Assembly: GCA_947085815.1 (NCBI GenBank)
Contig: CAMTXU010000016.1
Span: 93,973-157,972, forward strand
DNA: 64,000 nt
Reading direction: 5' to 3'
Source of the DNA: Fen-1258 sp947085815
GTDB taxonomy: Bacteria; Bacteroidota; Ignavibacteria; Ignavibacteriales; Melioribacteraceae
This document shows positions 9,463 to 17,644 of the stretch, piece after piece. The notes beneath the pieces were generated by a model, which did no database searches, was not told where the DNA came from, and saw nothing but the letters and a program-made list of their open reading frames with translations. The position numbers were made by a program, and so were the translations under genes. Each line of letters begins with the position of its first letter. Positions within the stretch are counted from its first letter, which is position 1.

Positions 9463-11268
9463 CTATTTCGCTATCAGCTCAACATTAAACGTCATCTCTT
9501 TGCCATCACGTAATGCAACAATATCAACTTTATCGCCCGCTTTATAATCTTGGACGGCGTACATAAAATCATAAATATTACCTACTGTTTTAGGACCAAA
9601 CTTGATTATTATATCACCGGGTTTCATTCCTGCTTTAGCTGCTGGACTTCCCTCAGTAGCACCTGAGAGTTTATAACCGTTTCCGTTATATCCGAACTCG
9701 GGGACGGTTCCTACTGTAACGCGTGTTTTTCCACCGCCGCCAGGGCGTGCAGCAGGTTCTTCAACTTTTACATATTCTGGACGCTTTTCTAATTTATCAA
9801 CCGCAAGAGCAATATCAAAAACATAGTTGGCTACTTTTGCTTCACCATCAAAGTTAATTTTGTCGGCATCGTCGGATGGTTTGTGATAATCGGAATGAGT
9901 ACCGGTAAAGAAGAAAAGTACGGGCACATTTTTGTTAGAGAATGCTTGATGATCACTTCCGCCCGAACCGCCGTCGCTCATTCCTAATTTAAAGCCGTAA
10001 CTATTTTTTTGATTTAACAATTCCTTCCACATTGAAGAAGTGCCTGTGCCAATTATTGTCAGACTGTTTTCTTCATTCAATCGGCCTATCATATCCATAT
10101 TGAGCATAGCAATAACGTTTTTGATATCAACGGGGAAATTATTTGTCATATATGTTGAACCGAGAATTCCAAGTTCTTCACCGCTGAATGCTGCGAATAT
10201 GATACTTCTTTTTAATAATCCCTTCATTGAAGCAAACTTCTCAGCAATTTCTAAAACACCGGTAGTACCTGAAGCGTTATCATCTGCGCCATTGTGAATC
10301 TGTTTCTCTTTGCTCTTATCCATTGATGCTTCTTTTAACTGATCAATTCCGAGATGATCATAATGCCCGCCGATTACAATGTATTCATTTTTCAATACGG
10401 GATCGGAACCTTCAATCATTCCGGCAACATTGCGCCCCTGCTTTACAATTTCTTTAACTTCGGTAGAGAGGGAAGCCTTCGAATTTTTGAATAGAAATGA
10501 AGAGGGTTTTTTTGAAAGATCAATTTGCTTCTGGGCTTCAGAAAAATTCAATCCATCTTCGGTAAAAAGATTATCGACAAAACTTCTTTTGACGTGCTGT
10601 ACGGAAATATCTTTCATTGCCGGAGCGCCGTCATAACGTAGATCCATTAAGAGGTCGTCGTCATTTTTAGGCGCGTAACCATTGACTAAGATTATTGCAC
10701 TTGCCCCTTTCTCTTTTGCCATAGTTGCTTTGTTACGAAATGATGCATACTTGTCAAATTCAGATTTCGAACTGTCGTGTTCCGGATGATATTTCATCGC
10801 TACAACAATTTTACTTTTTACATCAACACCCGCATAATCATCGTAATTTAATTTTGGCGCCGAAATTCCGTAACCGACAAACACCAATTCTCCGGCAACC
10901 TTTCCTTTTCCAGAATAAGCTACGGTGGTAAAATCTTTTCCAACTTTTAATGTATTTGTCTTAGACTTAACTTCGAAAGAGAGTGAGTTTGCTTTGGTCA
11001 TTTCAACTTTTTCAACAAACGGAAATTCTTGAAACCAGTTTCCGTTAAATGCTGGGCTCAGTCCGTAATGTTGAAACTCACTCTTAATATAATCACCGGC
11101 TTTGCGCTCCTCCGCGCTGCCGGTAAATCTACCTTTCATTGCGTCGGAAGCCAGGTAGAACACATTAGCTTTAATTTCTTGAGCGGTTATATCCGGACTG
11201 TGAATTTTATTCTGTGCTTGAAGTGATAAAGCGAATAGAACAAATAATAGAGTAGATAGTCTTTTCAT
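9463..11268 (-). CDS. Exported M28-family metallopeptidase with PA insert and C-terminal PDZ domain
   Basis: This 600-aa protein starts at the ATG at 11268, which has a GAGGAAAT ribosome site and a signal peptide (MKRLSTLLFVLFALSLQAQ). A longer frame exists but lacks these. Zinc-ligand motifs of the M28 aminopeptidase fold are present: GGHYDHLG, NGADDNASGT, FSGEELG, MLNMDMIGR and GSDHQAF. A PA-type insert (about 130-290) separates the N-terminal part from the catalytic domain. A PDZ domain closes the protein (about 510-595; SPAAKAGMKPGDIIIKFG). It probably trims peptides in the periplasm or at the surface. It is monocistronic. Confidence 0.93.
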   Translation of the reverse strand: MKRLSTLLFVLFALSLQAQNKIHSPDITAQEIKANVFYLASDAMKGRFTGSAEERKAGDYIKSEFQHYGLSPAFNGNWFQEFPFVEKVEMTKANSLSFEVKSKTNTLKVGKDFTTVAYSGKGKVAGELVFVGYGISAPKLNYDDYAGVDVKSKIVVAMKYHPEHDSSKSEFDKYASFRNKATMAKEKGASAIILVNGYAPKNDDDLLMDLRYDGAPAMKDISVQHVKRSFVDNLFTEDGLNFSEAQKQIDLSKKPSSFLFKNSKASLSTEVKEIVKQGRNVAGMIEGSDPVLKNEYIVIGGHYDHLGIDQLKEASMDKSKEKQIHNGADDNASGTTGVLEIAEKFASMKGLLKRSIIFAAFSGEELGILGSTYMTNNFPVDIKNVIAMLNMDMIGRLNEENSLTIIGTGTSSMWKELLNQKNSYGFKLGMSDGGSGGSDHQAFSNKNVPVLFFFTGTHSDYHKPSDDADKINFDGEAKVANYVFDIALAVDKLEKRPEYVKVEEPAARPGGGGKTRVTVGTVPEFGYNGNGYKLSGATEGSPAAKAGMKPGDIIIKFGPKTVGNIYDFMYAVQDYKAGDKVDIVALRDGKEMTFNVELIAK

Positions 11269-11559
11269 GATTTCCTCTAGTGAATATGATTTCCTTAACA
11301 AAATTATACTTTTCATTAACGTGAACCAAGAAACTTTAATCTTTGCTTACCGGAACCATTATATGGTGATGCATTCGGTATTCGCTTTTTGCCAACCCAT
11401 AAATAGTACCATTACCAGTCTATGTGGCGTTCAATCAAGAAGTTTCGTTTTTAACTTTTCATCTTACTCTTTAATCTTACCAAGTAAAAACTTATTTTGA
11501 ATCTGTAATAAAGACAAATTCAATAAAATGGAACTTTTCGTTCATATAAAGAGGTTTAT

Positions 11560-11763
11560 ATGTCAAAGACGTTCGAAGTAATAGAAAGAGTAGGAATTTC
11601 AACCGAAAGTATAGCGGAAGCTGTAAAAGAAGTGGTTATCGAAGCCAATTCAGAAAGAAAGATTGGTTGGTTCGAAGTAATTGAAGAACGCGGCAGAGTT
11701 ACTTCTGAAGGTAAGGTTGAATTTCAAATCAAAGTTCGAATAGGAAGAAAACTCAAGGAATAA
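11560..11763 (+). CDS. Dodecin family flavin-binding protein
   Basis: The 67-aa length and the pattern KTFEVIERVGISTESIAEAV, GWFEVIEERGRV and FQIKVRIGRKL fit dodecins, small proteins that assemble into hollow dodecamers and bind flavins. The family tryptophan that stacks on flavin is present in IGWFEV. It precedes a peroxiredoxin gene by 20 bases, suggesting a shared transcript and a redox or stress role. The 291-base gap before it separates it from a divergent peptidase gene and probably carries promoters for both. Confidence 0.9.
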   Translation: MSKTFEVIERVGISTESIAEAVKEVVIEANSERKIGWFEVIEERGRVTSEGKVEFQIKVRIGRKLKE

Positions 11764-11783
11764 TCTCAAGAAAGGAGAATTAT

Positions 11784-12266
11784 ATGTCGTTGCAAATTGG
11801 CGATGTTGCACCAAATTTTACATTAAGAAATACAAGTAACGAAACCGTTACACTTAGTGATTTCAAAGGGAAGAGTAATGTTGTATTATTATTTTTTCCT
11901 GCTGTCGGCACAGGTGTTTGTGAAAAAGAATTATGTTCAACAAGAGACAGCATGAAAGATTATGAAAATCTTGATGCTCAAGTTTTCGGGATTAGCGTTG
12001 ACAGTCCTTTTTCTCAAAAGCTGTGGGTTGACAAACATAAATTCAATTTTGCTCTGCTAAGTGATTTTAACAAAGAAGTTGCGCCCGCCTACGGTGCATT
12101 CTACGAACTTTGGCTCGCAGGCAAATGGGATTTGAAAGGCGTGGCTAAGCGCGCGGCATTTGTGATTGATAAAAATGGTCTGGTACAATACACCGAAGTA
12201 TTGGAGAATGCCGGAGAAGAGCCGAACTACAATGCAGTTCAGGAAACTTTGAAAAAATTATTGTAA
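11784..12266 (+). CDS. Peroxiredoxin (AhpC/TSA family, AhpE-like)
   Basis: This 160-aa thioredoxin-fold protein has the peroxidatic site in FFPAVGTGVCEKELC, with a second Cys five residues later. The SVDSPFSQKLW stretch after it is typical of the family. It reduces peroxides in the cytoplasm; no signal peptide is present. An AAAGGAGAAT ribosome site precedes the ATG, and the gene follows dodecin closely. A second, BCP-type peroxiredoxin lies about 440 bases downstream, beyond a repeat cluster. Confidence 0.9.
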   Translation: MSLQIGDVAPNFTLRNTSNETVTLSDFKGKSNVVLLFFPAVGTGVCEKELCSTRDSMKDYENLDAQVFGISVDSPFSQKLWVDKHKFNFALLSDFNKEVAPAYGAFYELWLAGKWDLKGVAKRAAFVIDKNGLVQYTEVLENAGEEPNYNAVQETLKKLL

Positions 12267-12286
12267 TTTTTAATGGAGTTAAAAGG

Positions 12287-12610
12287 GAGGGCGTCTCAAA
12301 AGTCAGATAGACAGTCATTGCGGAGTTTACGACGAAGAAATCTTTTGTTTTCTCAAAATATGTGATCACTTCGTCCCGATGAATCGCATAAGCGTCAACT
12401 TAACGATGAATTTTTATTAATAACTCCGGCTTTCAAGCCGGAGATTACAAACTCACTCAAAATTCTGGACTTTAGTCCAAAGCAAAGTACAATTTGGGCT
12501 GAAGCCCTTGGTTTTGTGTTATTGTTTTTTCCCCGACTTAAAAAGTCGGGGTTATAGCAACAAACTTTTACTAAGTTGACGCCTCTGCGGTGAATCGGGT
12601 CTCGTGATGA
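12287..12610. repeat. Composite intergenic repeat cluster
   Basis: The outer part starts with GGGCGTCTCAAAAGT, like the ends of the elements at 6724 and 9323. It continues with CATTGCGGAGTTTACGACGA and TCGTCCCGATGAATCGCA, and resumes after the inner insert with CTGCGGTGAATCGGGTCTC and GTGATGAC. This looks like one older palindromic repeat split by the hairpin array at 12392-12582. A frame open on the minus strand here contains only repeat sequence and is not a gene. Confidence 0.65.
12392..12582. repeat. Four-hairpin array with 11-bp terminal inverted repeats (MITE-like)
   Basis: The ends GCGTCAACTTA (12392-12402) and TAAGTTGACGC (12572-12582) are perfect inverted complements. Between them lie four separate short hairpins: CTCCGGCT..AGCCGGAG (12424-12443), TGGAC..GTCCA (12466-12479), GGGCT..AGCCC (12496-12507) and CCCCGACTT..AAGTCGGGG (12531-12551). 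Each has a 2-4 base loop. There is no coding capacity. It appears inserted into an older repeat. Confidence 0.75.
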
Positions 12611-12705
12611 CAAACAATCTTTTTAGTCAACATCTTCTCTTTTGTTTTTGATGAAATAGCTAAAGTAAAATTTGTTCAATTATTCGAGTGGAATGGAGTT
12701 TCAAT

Positions 12706-13167
12706 ATGTTAGAAGTTGGGAAAAAAGCTCCCGCATTTTCCTTGTTAGATGGAGAAGGGAACAAAGTTAGATTGAGCGATTTCAAGGGGAAGAAGGTAGT
12801 TCTCTATTTTTATCCCAAAGATATGACCTCGGGCTGTACTCAAGAGGCATGCGATTTCCGTGATGCTCTCCCCAATTTTAAAAAAGTGAAAGCAGAAGTA
12901 TTAGGAGTGAGCATTGATTCGGCGGCTTCACATAAGAAATTTGCGGAGAAATTTGATCTCCCTTTTACTTTGCTCAGCGATGAGAAGAAAGAAGTAGTTG
13001 AAAGATATGGTGTGTGGAAAGAAAAGAGTATGTACGGAAGAAAATATATGGGAATCGAACGTACGACATTTATTATTGATGAGGTTGGAAAAATTTTAAA
13101 CATTTTTCCAAAAGTTAAAGTTACTGGCCACATTGAAGAAGTTATGAATGCTATAAAAGGTAAATAA
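12706..13167 (+). CDS. bcp: Peroxiredoxin, BCP/PrxQ type
   Basis: At 153 aa, with the motif YPKDMTSGCTQEACDF, this is a thiol peroxidase of the BCP/PrxQ group. The peroxidatic and resolving Cys are spaced C-x4-C. The start at 12706 (MLEVGKKAPAFSLLDGEG) has a GGAG ribosome site; the frame runs six codons further up but without one. The next gene begins with the base after its stop, so it may lead a transcript that includes the pterin genes, though a functional link is not evident. Confidence 0.93.
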   Translation: MLEVGKKAPAFSLLDGEGNKVRLSDFKGKKVVLYFYPKDMTSGCTQEACDFRDALPNFKKVKAEVLGVSIDSAASHKKFAEKFDLPFTLLSDEKKEVVERYGVWKEKSMYGRKYMGIERTTFIIDEVGKILNIFPKVKVTGHIEEVMNAIKGK

Positions 13168-13584
13168 ATGATTTTAGTGACCCGTAGGGAAACATTCAGC
13201 TCATCGCATCGAATCTTTAATCCAAATTTTTCAGATGCTGAAAACGAACGCGTCTTCGGCAAGTGTAGTAATCTAAACGGACACGGGCATAATTATACTT
13301 TAGAAGTGATGGTAGCTGGCGAGATCGATCCCATTAATGGTTATGTTATCGATCTAAAACTATTAAAAACCATTATCCATGAGAATGTGATTAAAATGGT
13401 AGATCACAAAAACCTAAATTTGGATGTCGACTTTTTAAAAGATAAAATGCCAACCGCCGAAAATATTGCTGTAGGAATATGGAATCTGCTTGAGAACAAA
13501 ATTCCTTCCGGAAAACTTTACTCCGTTAAACTTTTCGAAACAGAAAATAACTATGTTGAATACAAAGGAAAGGGAATACTTTGA
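13168..13584 (+). CDS. queD: 6-pyruvoyl-tetrahydropterin synthase / QueD family protein
   Basis: This 138-aa protein shows the zinc histidines (SSHRIF, then GHGHNY) and a Cys in the catalytic region (GKCSNLNGHGHNY) of the PTPS/QueD fold. QueD makes 6-carboxy-tetrahydropterin for queuosine; PTPS makes 6-pyruvoyl-tetrahydropterin for biopterin. It overlaps folE by four bases and folE abuts an SDR gene, an order that would also suit a tetrahydrobiopterin route. Which product it makes cannot be decided from the sequence alone, so the symbol is tentative. Confidence 0.85.
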   Translation: MILVTRRETFSSSHRIFNPNFSDAENERVFGKCSNLNGHGHNYTLEVMVAGEIDPINGYVIDLKLLKTIIHENVIKMVDHKNLNLDVDFLKDKMPTAENIAVGIWNLLENKIPSGKLYSVKLFETENNYVEYKGKGIL

Positions 13585-14147
13585 ATTATGATGTGATCGA
13601 AAAATTTGTGAAAAATCTCCTTCAAGAAGTTGATGAAGATCCCGGAAGGGAAGGATTAAAAAATACTCCCCACCGAGTTGCCAGGGCGTTTGAGTTTTTT
13701 ACGCAAGGTTATAAAGAGAATCTCGAAGAGACTCTTAATAATGCAATTTTCAATGAGAAATATGATGAGATGGTGATTGTTAAAGACATCGACTTTTACA
13801 GTCTTTGCGAACATCATCTTCTTCCATTTTTTGGCAAAGTGCATGTCGCTTATATTCCTGACGGTAAAATAGTTGGCTTAAGTAAGTTGCCGCGCGTTGT
13901 TGATGCGTTCTCGAGGCGATTACAAATTCAGGAGAGAATGACTCAAGAAATCGCTGATACACTCGATAAATTTTTAACTCCACGCGGCGTGGCGGTTGTT
14001 GTAGAGGGGTATCATATGTGTATGATGATGCGTGGCGTGCAAAAGCAAAATTCAATTACCACAACAAGTGCAATGCATGGAATCTTCAAAGAAGATGCGC
14101 GGACAAGGACTGAGTTCTTAAATCTAATAGCTCAAAAAAGAATATAA
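13581..14147 (+). CDS. folE: GTP cyclohydrolase I
   Basis: The 188-aa product opens the imidazole ring of GTP to form 7,8-dihydroneopterin triphosphate, feeding folate, queuosine or biopterin synthesis. Zinc ligands are seen in YSLCEHHLLPF and GYHMCMMMRGVQK. The start is a TTG at 13581, overlapping the queD stop by four bases and preceded by GGAAAGGG; no ATG is available nearby. Its stop overlaps the ATG of the following SDR by one base, so the three genes are tightly coupled. Confidence 0.96.
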   Translation: MNYDVIEKFVKNLLQEVDEDPGREGLKNTPHRVARAFEFFTQGYKENLEETLNNAIFNEKYDEMVIVKDIDFYSLCEHHLLPFFGKVHVAYIPDGKIVGLSKLPRVVDAFSRRLQIQERMTQEIADTLDKFLTPRGVAVVVEGYHMCMMMRGVQKQNSITTTSAMHGIFKEDARTRTEFLNLIAQKRI

Positions 14148-14857
14148 TGGGAATGAAGAAGGCTGTTTGGATTACCGGAGCGAGTTCAGGAATTGGGAAA
14201 CAACTCGCAATCAAATTCGCAAAGAAGGGAGTTCGAGTACTTGGCACTGCCCGTCGATTAGATCTGTTACATAAAATCAAAAAGGAGTTAGGTGAAAACG
14301 GTTCTTTTTTCGAATGTCATAAATTAAATGTTTCTGATCTGGATTCGGTGAATGAATTTTATCAAAAAATATCTGACAAGTATCAAATTGACTGTTTGAT
14401 AAACAATGCAGGCACAACTTCATTCAAAAGTGCCATAGATAATTCAATTCAAGAAATTGAAGAAATTATTAGAGTCAATCTTCTTGGGTCGATCTACACA
14501 ATAAAAACTGTTCTCCCTGAGATGATTGAAAGAAAATCGGGTACGATCATAAACATTTTATCGGTTGTTACACAAAAAATTTTTACTTCAAGCAGCGCTT
14601 ACTCTGCATCAAAGTCTGGATTGCATGCTTACACAAAAGTGCTGCGCGAGGAGTTGCGAGAAAAAAATATTCGGGTGATAAATATTTCTCCCGGAGCAAC
14701 CGCAACCTCAATATGGCCGGATGGCGCGCTTCAAAAATACTCCGATCGAATGATGACACCACATGACGTTGCCGATCAGGTCTATTATGTTTATTCTGAA
14801 AAAAGTAATTTAGTCCCGGAGGAATTAGTTCTACGCCCAATAAAGGGTGATCTTTAA
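14147..14857 (+). CDS. Short-chain dehydrogenase/reductase next to pterin genes
   Basis: This 236-aa Rossmann-fold oxidoreductase has the cofactor motif TGASSGIG (residues 8-15), NNAGT, and the catalytic YSASK. The arginines in GTARRLD favour NADP. The start codon overlaps the folE stop by one base, implying a related task. In green sulfur bacteria an SDR acts as sepiapterin reductase in tetrahydrobiopterin synthesis, which makes that a reasonable guess here. The sequence itself would equally fit a general ketoreductase. Confidence 0.85.
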   Translation: MGMKKAVWITGASSGIGKQLAIKFAKKGVRVLGTARRLDLLHKIKKELGENGSFFECHKLNVSDLDSVNEFYQKISDKYQIDCLINNAGTTSFKSAIDNSIQEIEEIIRVNLLGSIYTIKTVLPEMIERKSGTIINILSVVTQKIFTSSSAYSASKSGLHAYTKVLREELREKNIRVINISPGATATSIWPDGALQKYSDRMMTPHDVADQVYYVYSEKSNLVPEELVLRPIKGDL

Positions 14858-14899
14858 ATCAATTATTTATTTAAGGGGCGGTTGTAAAAATATCTATAT

Positions 14900-14940
14900 C
14901 CTCTGCGGACTTTGCGTTTTCTCTGTGCTCTCTGCGTTAA
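14900..14940. repeat. CTCTGCG-type dispersed repeat fragment
   Basis: CCTCTGCGGACTTTGCG and CTCTGTGCTCTCTGCG resemble the left arm of the repeat in the nuoD-nuoE gap and the core of the element after nuoF. Only one arm is present here, between the SDR gene and the convergent Spy-like gene. Confidence 0.55.
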
Positions 14941-14973
14941 ATATTTCCATTCGATAATTTTTAGAACTGTACT

Positions 14974-15004
14974 AAAAATAAAAACCCCCGATTATTATCG
15001 AGGG
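14974..15004 (-). terminator. Rho-independent terminator of the Spy-like gene
   Basis: On the minus strand CCCTCGAT-AATA-ATCGGGGG forms an 8-bp stem with one mismatch (14985-15004), followed by TTTTATTTTT. It lies 25 bases past the stop of the minus-strand gene at 15029. Confidence 0.75.
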
Positions 15005-15028
15005 TCTCCAAAATTATTTCTGATATTT

Positions 15029-15526
15029 TCAGCGCATACCTTTTCCGGGTCTCATCATATTTCTCATACCGTGCTCATTCATCATCATTTTTCGGGCTCC
15101 AGCTTTCATTCTTGCTTTCATTACATCCGGGTCGGTCATTCGTGAAAAATGTTTCGTCCAAATTTCTTTTTGCTCGTCGTTCAGCATTTTGTAAACGTCA
15201 AGCCCACGCTTTACAGCCGAATATTTGAGATCTCCCTGAAGTTTGCTGTTCTCATCAGTGAGTTGTAAAATCTTTTTCTCATCAATTACTCCGCTGTCGA
15301 TAATCTTTTTGAGCTCTAAACGATTTTTCTGAATTTTAGCTCTCAGGTCGACTGCACCTTGCAGGTGCTGATATTTTAAGTCATCAAATTTTTTTTCCTG
15401 CTCCGGAGTAAGCTTTAATAGCACTTTAATCCGTTCCCCTCTTGATCCCATCTGATCCGGCTGTGAGAAAACTAGAATGTTCCCGAGTAGAAGAGTGCAG
15501 AGCATTAACACAATTACCTTTTTCAT
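15029..15526 (-). CDS. Exported Spy/CpxP-like protein
   Basis: The 165-aa product has a signal peptide (MKKVIVLMLCTLLLGNILVFS) and a helical body with an LTPEQEKKFDDL motif, the LTxxQ signature of Spy/CpxP-type periplasmic proteins. These act as chaperones or metal/envelope-stress sensors in known cases. The C-terminus is rich in Met, Arg and Gly (KMMMNEHGMRNMMRPGKGMR), a composition often seen in metal-contact tails. It is divergent from an ECF sigma operon that ends in another small exported helical protein, so regulation by that sigma factor is plausible. Confidence 0.75.
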   Translation of the reverse strand: MKKVIVLMLCTLLLGNILVFSQPDQMGSRGERIKVLLKLTPEQEKKFDDLKYQHLQGAVDLRAKIQKNRLELKKIIDSGVIDEKKILQLTDENSKLQGDLKYSAVKRGLDVYKMLNDEQKEIWTKHFSRMTDPDVMKARMKAGARKMMMNEHGMRNMMRPGKGMR

Positions 15527-15593
15527 TAGACCCTCTGTTTATTTTGTGATGAAATACTTTCTTTTCGCTATTTTGACAACGCAATATGGTCCC

Positions 15594-15620
15594 AGGTTTA
15601 ATGACTGAATAATTAAACCT
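15594..15620. promoter_or_regulatory. Inverted repeat in the divergent sigma/Spy promoter region
   Basis: AGGTTTAAT (15594-15602) and ATTAAACCT (15612-15620) are perfect inverted 9-mers with a 9-base spacer. They sit 26 bases upstream of the sigma gene in a 119-base gap between divergent genes. They could be an operator or a leader hairpin for the sigma transcript. Confidence 0.5.
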
Positions 15621-15645
15621 CGTAAGAATAATATGTGTCTATTAT

Positions 15646-16215
15646 ATGAAACATAATGTGGAAACTGTGCCGGATAACGACTACGAACTTATTAATAGGT
15701 ATTTAGACGGCGAGGAAGTCGCGTTTAATGATATTGTGAAGAAGTATCAAAAAAAAATTTATTGGCACGCGCGCCAAATGCTGGGTAACCATCTTGACGC
15801 TGATGAGGTAACACAAGAGGTGCTGATTGTACTCTACAAAAAATTGAAGAGCTTTAATTTTCAATCTTCACTTTATACATGGATTTACAAAATTGTCAGC
15901 ACAAGAAGCCTTAATCATATTCGGAAGAAAAAAATTAAAAAGTTTTTTTCTATAGATGATCCAGATAACGTTTTCGAATTAGAAGTCAAACATGATATTG
16001 TTGAGGATCTGGTAAATAGAGAAAAATTAGCACAGGTAAAAAAATCATTGGATAAGATTCCTCCGAAACAGAGAGAAATATTTATCATGAGAAATTATGA
16101 ACAGTTAACTTATGAAGAGATTGCCGAGAGGACTGGCAAGAGCATTGGCGGCTTAAAAGCAAATTATTTTTACGCATTGAAAAAAGTGTTGGAGTTATCA
16201 AATGAGAAGAAATGA
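15646..16215 (+). CDS. ECF-type RNA polymerase sigma factor
   Basis: The 189-aa protein has sigma region 2 (about 25-95; DADEVTQEVLIVLYKKL and TWIYKIVSTRSLNHIR) and region 4 (about 125-185; IPPKQREIFIMRNYEQLTYEEIA with an HTH). There is no region 1 or 3, as in ECF factors. It is the first gene of a three-gene unit whose second product has one membrane span and could be the anti-sigma factor; the stop overlaps that gene by 14 bases. Confidence 0.93.
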   Translation: MKHNVETVPDNDYELINRYLDGEEVAFNDIVKKYQKKIYWHARQMLGNHLDADEVTQEVLIVLYKKLKSFNFQSSLYTWIYKIVSTRSLNHIRKKKIKKFFSIDDPDNVFELEVKHDIVEDLVNREKLAQVKKSLDKIPPKQREIFIMRNYEQLTYEEIAERTGKSIGGLKANYFYALKKVLELSNEKK

Positions 16216-16825
16216 GGAAAGAATTCTCGAATATTTATCGGACTTGATGAGTGAGAATGAGCGGTTAAGTTTTGAGAATGAGTTGGCAAATTCGGATGAA
16301 CTCATTCGTGAATTTGCAGCGATTAAAAAAAGATTGGAAGAGCTTAATCTACCAATTTCAATTGAATCTGATGAGAGATATTTTGCAGGTATATTACCGC
16401 GTATAAAAGAGCGCCTTGATAAAAAGAAAAACTTTATTACATGGAAGAGTGTTTATGTTTTAACCCCGACTGCCGCAGCTGTGATAATCCTCTCTCTCTT
16501 TTTCTTCAATTCCAAAACCGAATTTGACGATCAATATAAAGAGTTGGCAAATGTTGTTGTTAATAATTTTTCCGATCAAGAAGTGTCTGATAAATTTTTT
16601 TCCGAATTAGAGAGTAATCCTGCTGATATTATTTATTCAACGGGTTCAGAGGAGTCTAGTATTCAAATTCCATCCGACTTGGAACTCAATAGTGATTCAT
16701 ACAACCGATTAATCGATAACCCGGTTTCGGAAGATTATAGAACCCTCCTTGGACTTTCTGAAAATGAATTAGAAATTATTTATGAAAGAGTGAACTCTAC
16801 AACCTCACAAAAGGTGTTAAAATGA
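16202..16825 (+). CDS. Probable membrane anti-sigma factor
   Basis: This 207-aa protein has a charged cytoplasmic-type N-terminus (1-75; RILEYLSDLMSENERLSFEN resembles anti-sigma N-terminal helices). One hydrophobic segment near 84-103 (VYVLTPTAAAVIILSLFFF) and an acidic extracytoplasmic domain follow. I see no HxxxCxxC zinc motif, so it is not a classic ZAS protein. Its role is inferred from overlap with the sigma gene and from topology. Confidence 0.65.
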   Translation: MRRNEERILEYLSDLMSENERLSFENELANSDELIREFAAIKKRLEELNLPISIESDERYFAGILPRIKERLDKKKNFITWKSVYVLTPTAAAVIILSLFFFNSKTEFDDQYKELANVVVNNFSDQEVSDKFFSELESNPADIIYSTGSEESSIQIPSDLELNSDSYNRLIDNPVSEDYRTLLGLSENELEIIYERVNSTTSQKVLK

Positions 16826-17304
16826 AAAAAATATTTTTAACAATAATTTTTCTTTGCTTAGTTGGATCGGCTGTCAATGCTCAAATGAGACCGCGAAATA
16901 ATAAAGAAATGAAACCCCTCCAAAGAATTGAGCAATGGGAAAAAATGAAACTAATTGAAGTTCTGAATCTTGATGAAGAAACATCGATACGATTTTTTGC
17001 CCGTCGCCGGGATAATCAGATGAAGGTGAGAGAAATTCTGGATCAGAGAGAGAATGCAATGAATGAACTAGAAAATGAAATTAGAGATGGTTCATTAAGC
17101 AACGATGCCGCTTATAAAGAGAAGATTAACAATCTCCTCTCTTTTGAGAGTAAGATAACAGTTGAAAGAGAAAATTTTGTGAAATCATTGAGCGATATTC
17201 TCACACCGCAACAAATTGCTAAAATGATAGTATTCGAAAGTAAATTTCGAAGAGAAGTAAGAGAAACGCTGATGGGGCGGGGCAGGGGTCCGGGAAATAA
17301 TTAG
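16822..17304 (+). CDS. Exported helical protein, Spy/CpxP-like
   Basis: The 160-aa product has a signal peptide (MKKIFLTIIFLCLVGSAVNAQ) and a long charged helical body ending in LTPQQIAKMIVFESKFRREV, followed by a Gly/Arg-rich tail. It resembles the product of the divergent gene at 15029 in size, topology and the LTP-Q motif. It overlaps the putative anti-sigma gene by four bases, so it is part of the sigma operon and may be the periplasmic sensor or chaperone of the response. Confidence 0.7.
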   Translation: MKKIFLTIIFLCLVGSAVNAQMRPRNNKEMKPLQRIEQWEKMKLIEVLNLDEETSIRFFARRRDNQMKVREILDQRENAMNELENEIRDGSLSNDAAYKEKINNLLSFESKITVERENFVKSLSDILTPQQIAKMIVFESKFRREVRETLMGRGRGPGNN

Positions 17305-17375
17305 TTTATAGTTGATTCTTCTGTAAATGCTATTGCATTTTGATTTCTTCTGGGATATTTTTGGCTCGGATTTTT

Positions 17376-17462
17376 GCGGAAGTGGTGAAATTGGTATACA
17401 CGCTACTTTGAGGGGGTAGTGCCCGTGAGGGCGTAGGGGTTCAAGTCCCCTCTTCCGCACCA
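17376..17462 (+). tRNA. tRNA-Leu (anticodon GAG), CCA encoded
   Basis: A 7-bp acceptor stem (GCGGAAG/CTTCCGC) closes the molecule. The anticodon stem-loop reads CTACT-TTGAGGG-GGTAG with GAG at the anticodon. A long variable arm (TGCCCGTGAGGGCGT) is typical of class II tRNA-Leu. The T-arm is GGGGTTCAAGTCCCC, and the 3' CCA is encoded. Confidence 0.97.
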
Positions 17463-17644
17463 TCTTTCCTTTAGTCCGATTAAGATTCATCCGAATGGAA
17501 TTCCCTTTTTGTTAAAATCCCATTTAATTATATTAAACCAAAATTTTAATAAATATTTTTGAAAAGATACTGTCCATTGCATACCAAATAACGAGTTTTT
17601 CTTTTTCTCTTATTATTTCTGCTTCCCAGAATAACCATTTTTTT

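Noticed and set aside
12395..12613. Minus-strand ORF across the hairpin array
   Set aside because: Consists of repeat sequence; hairpins and inverted ends explain it.
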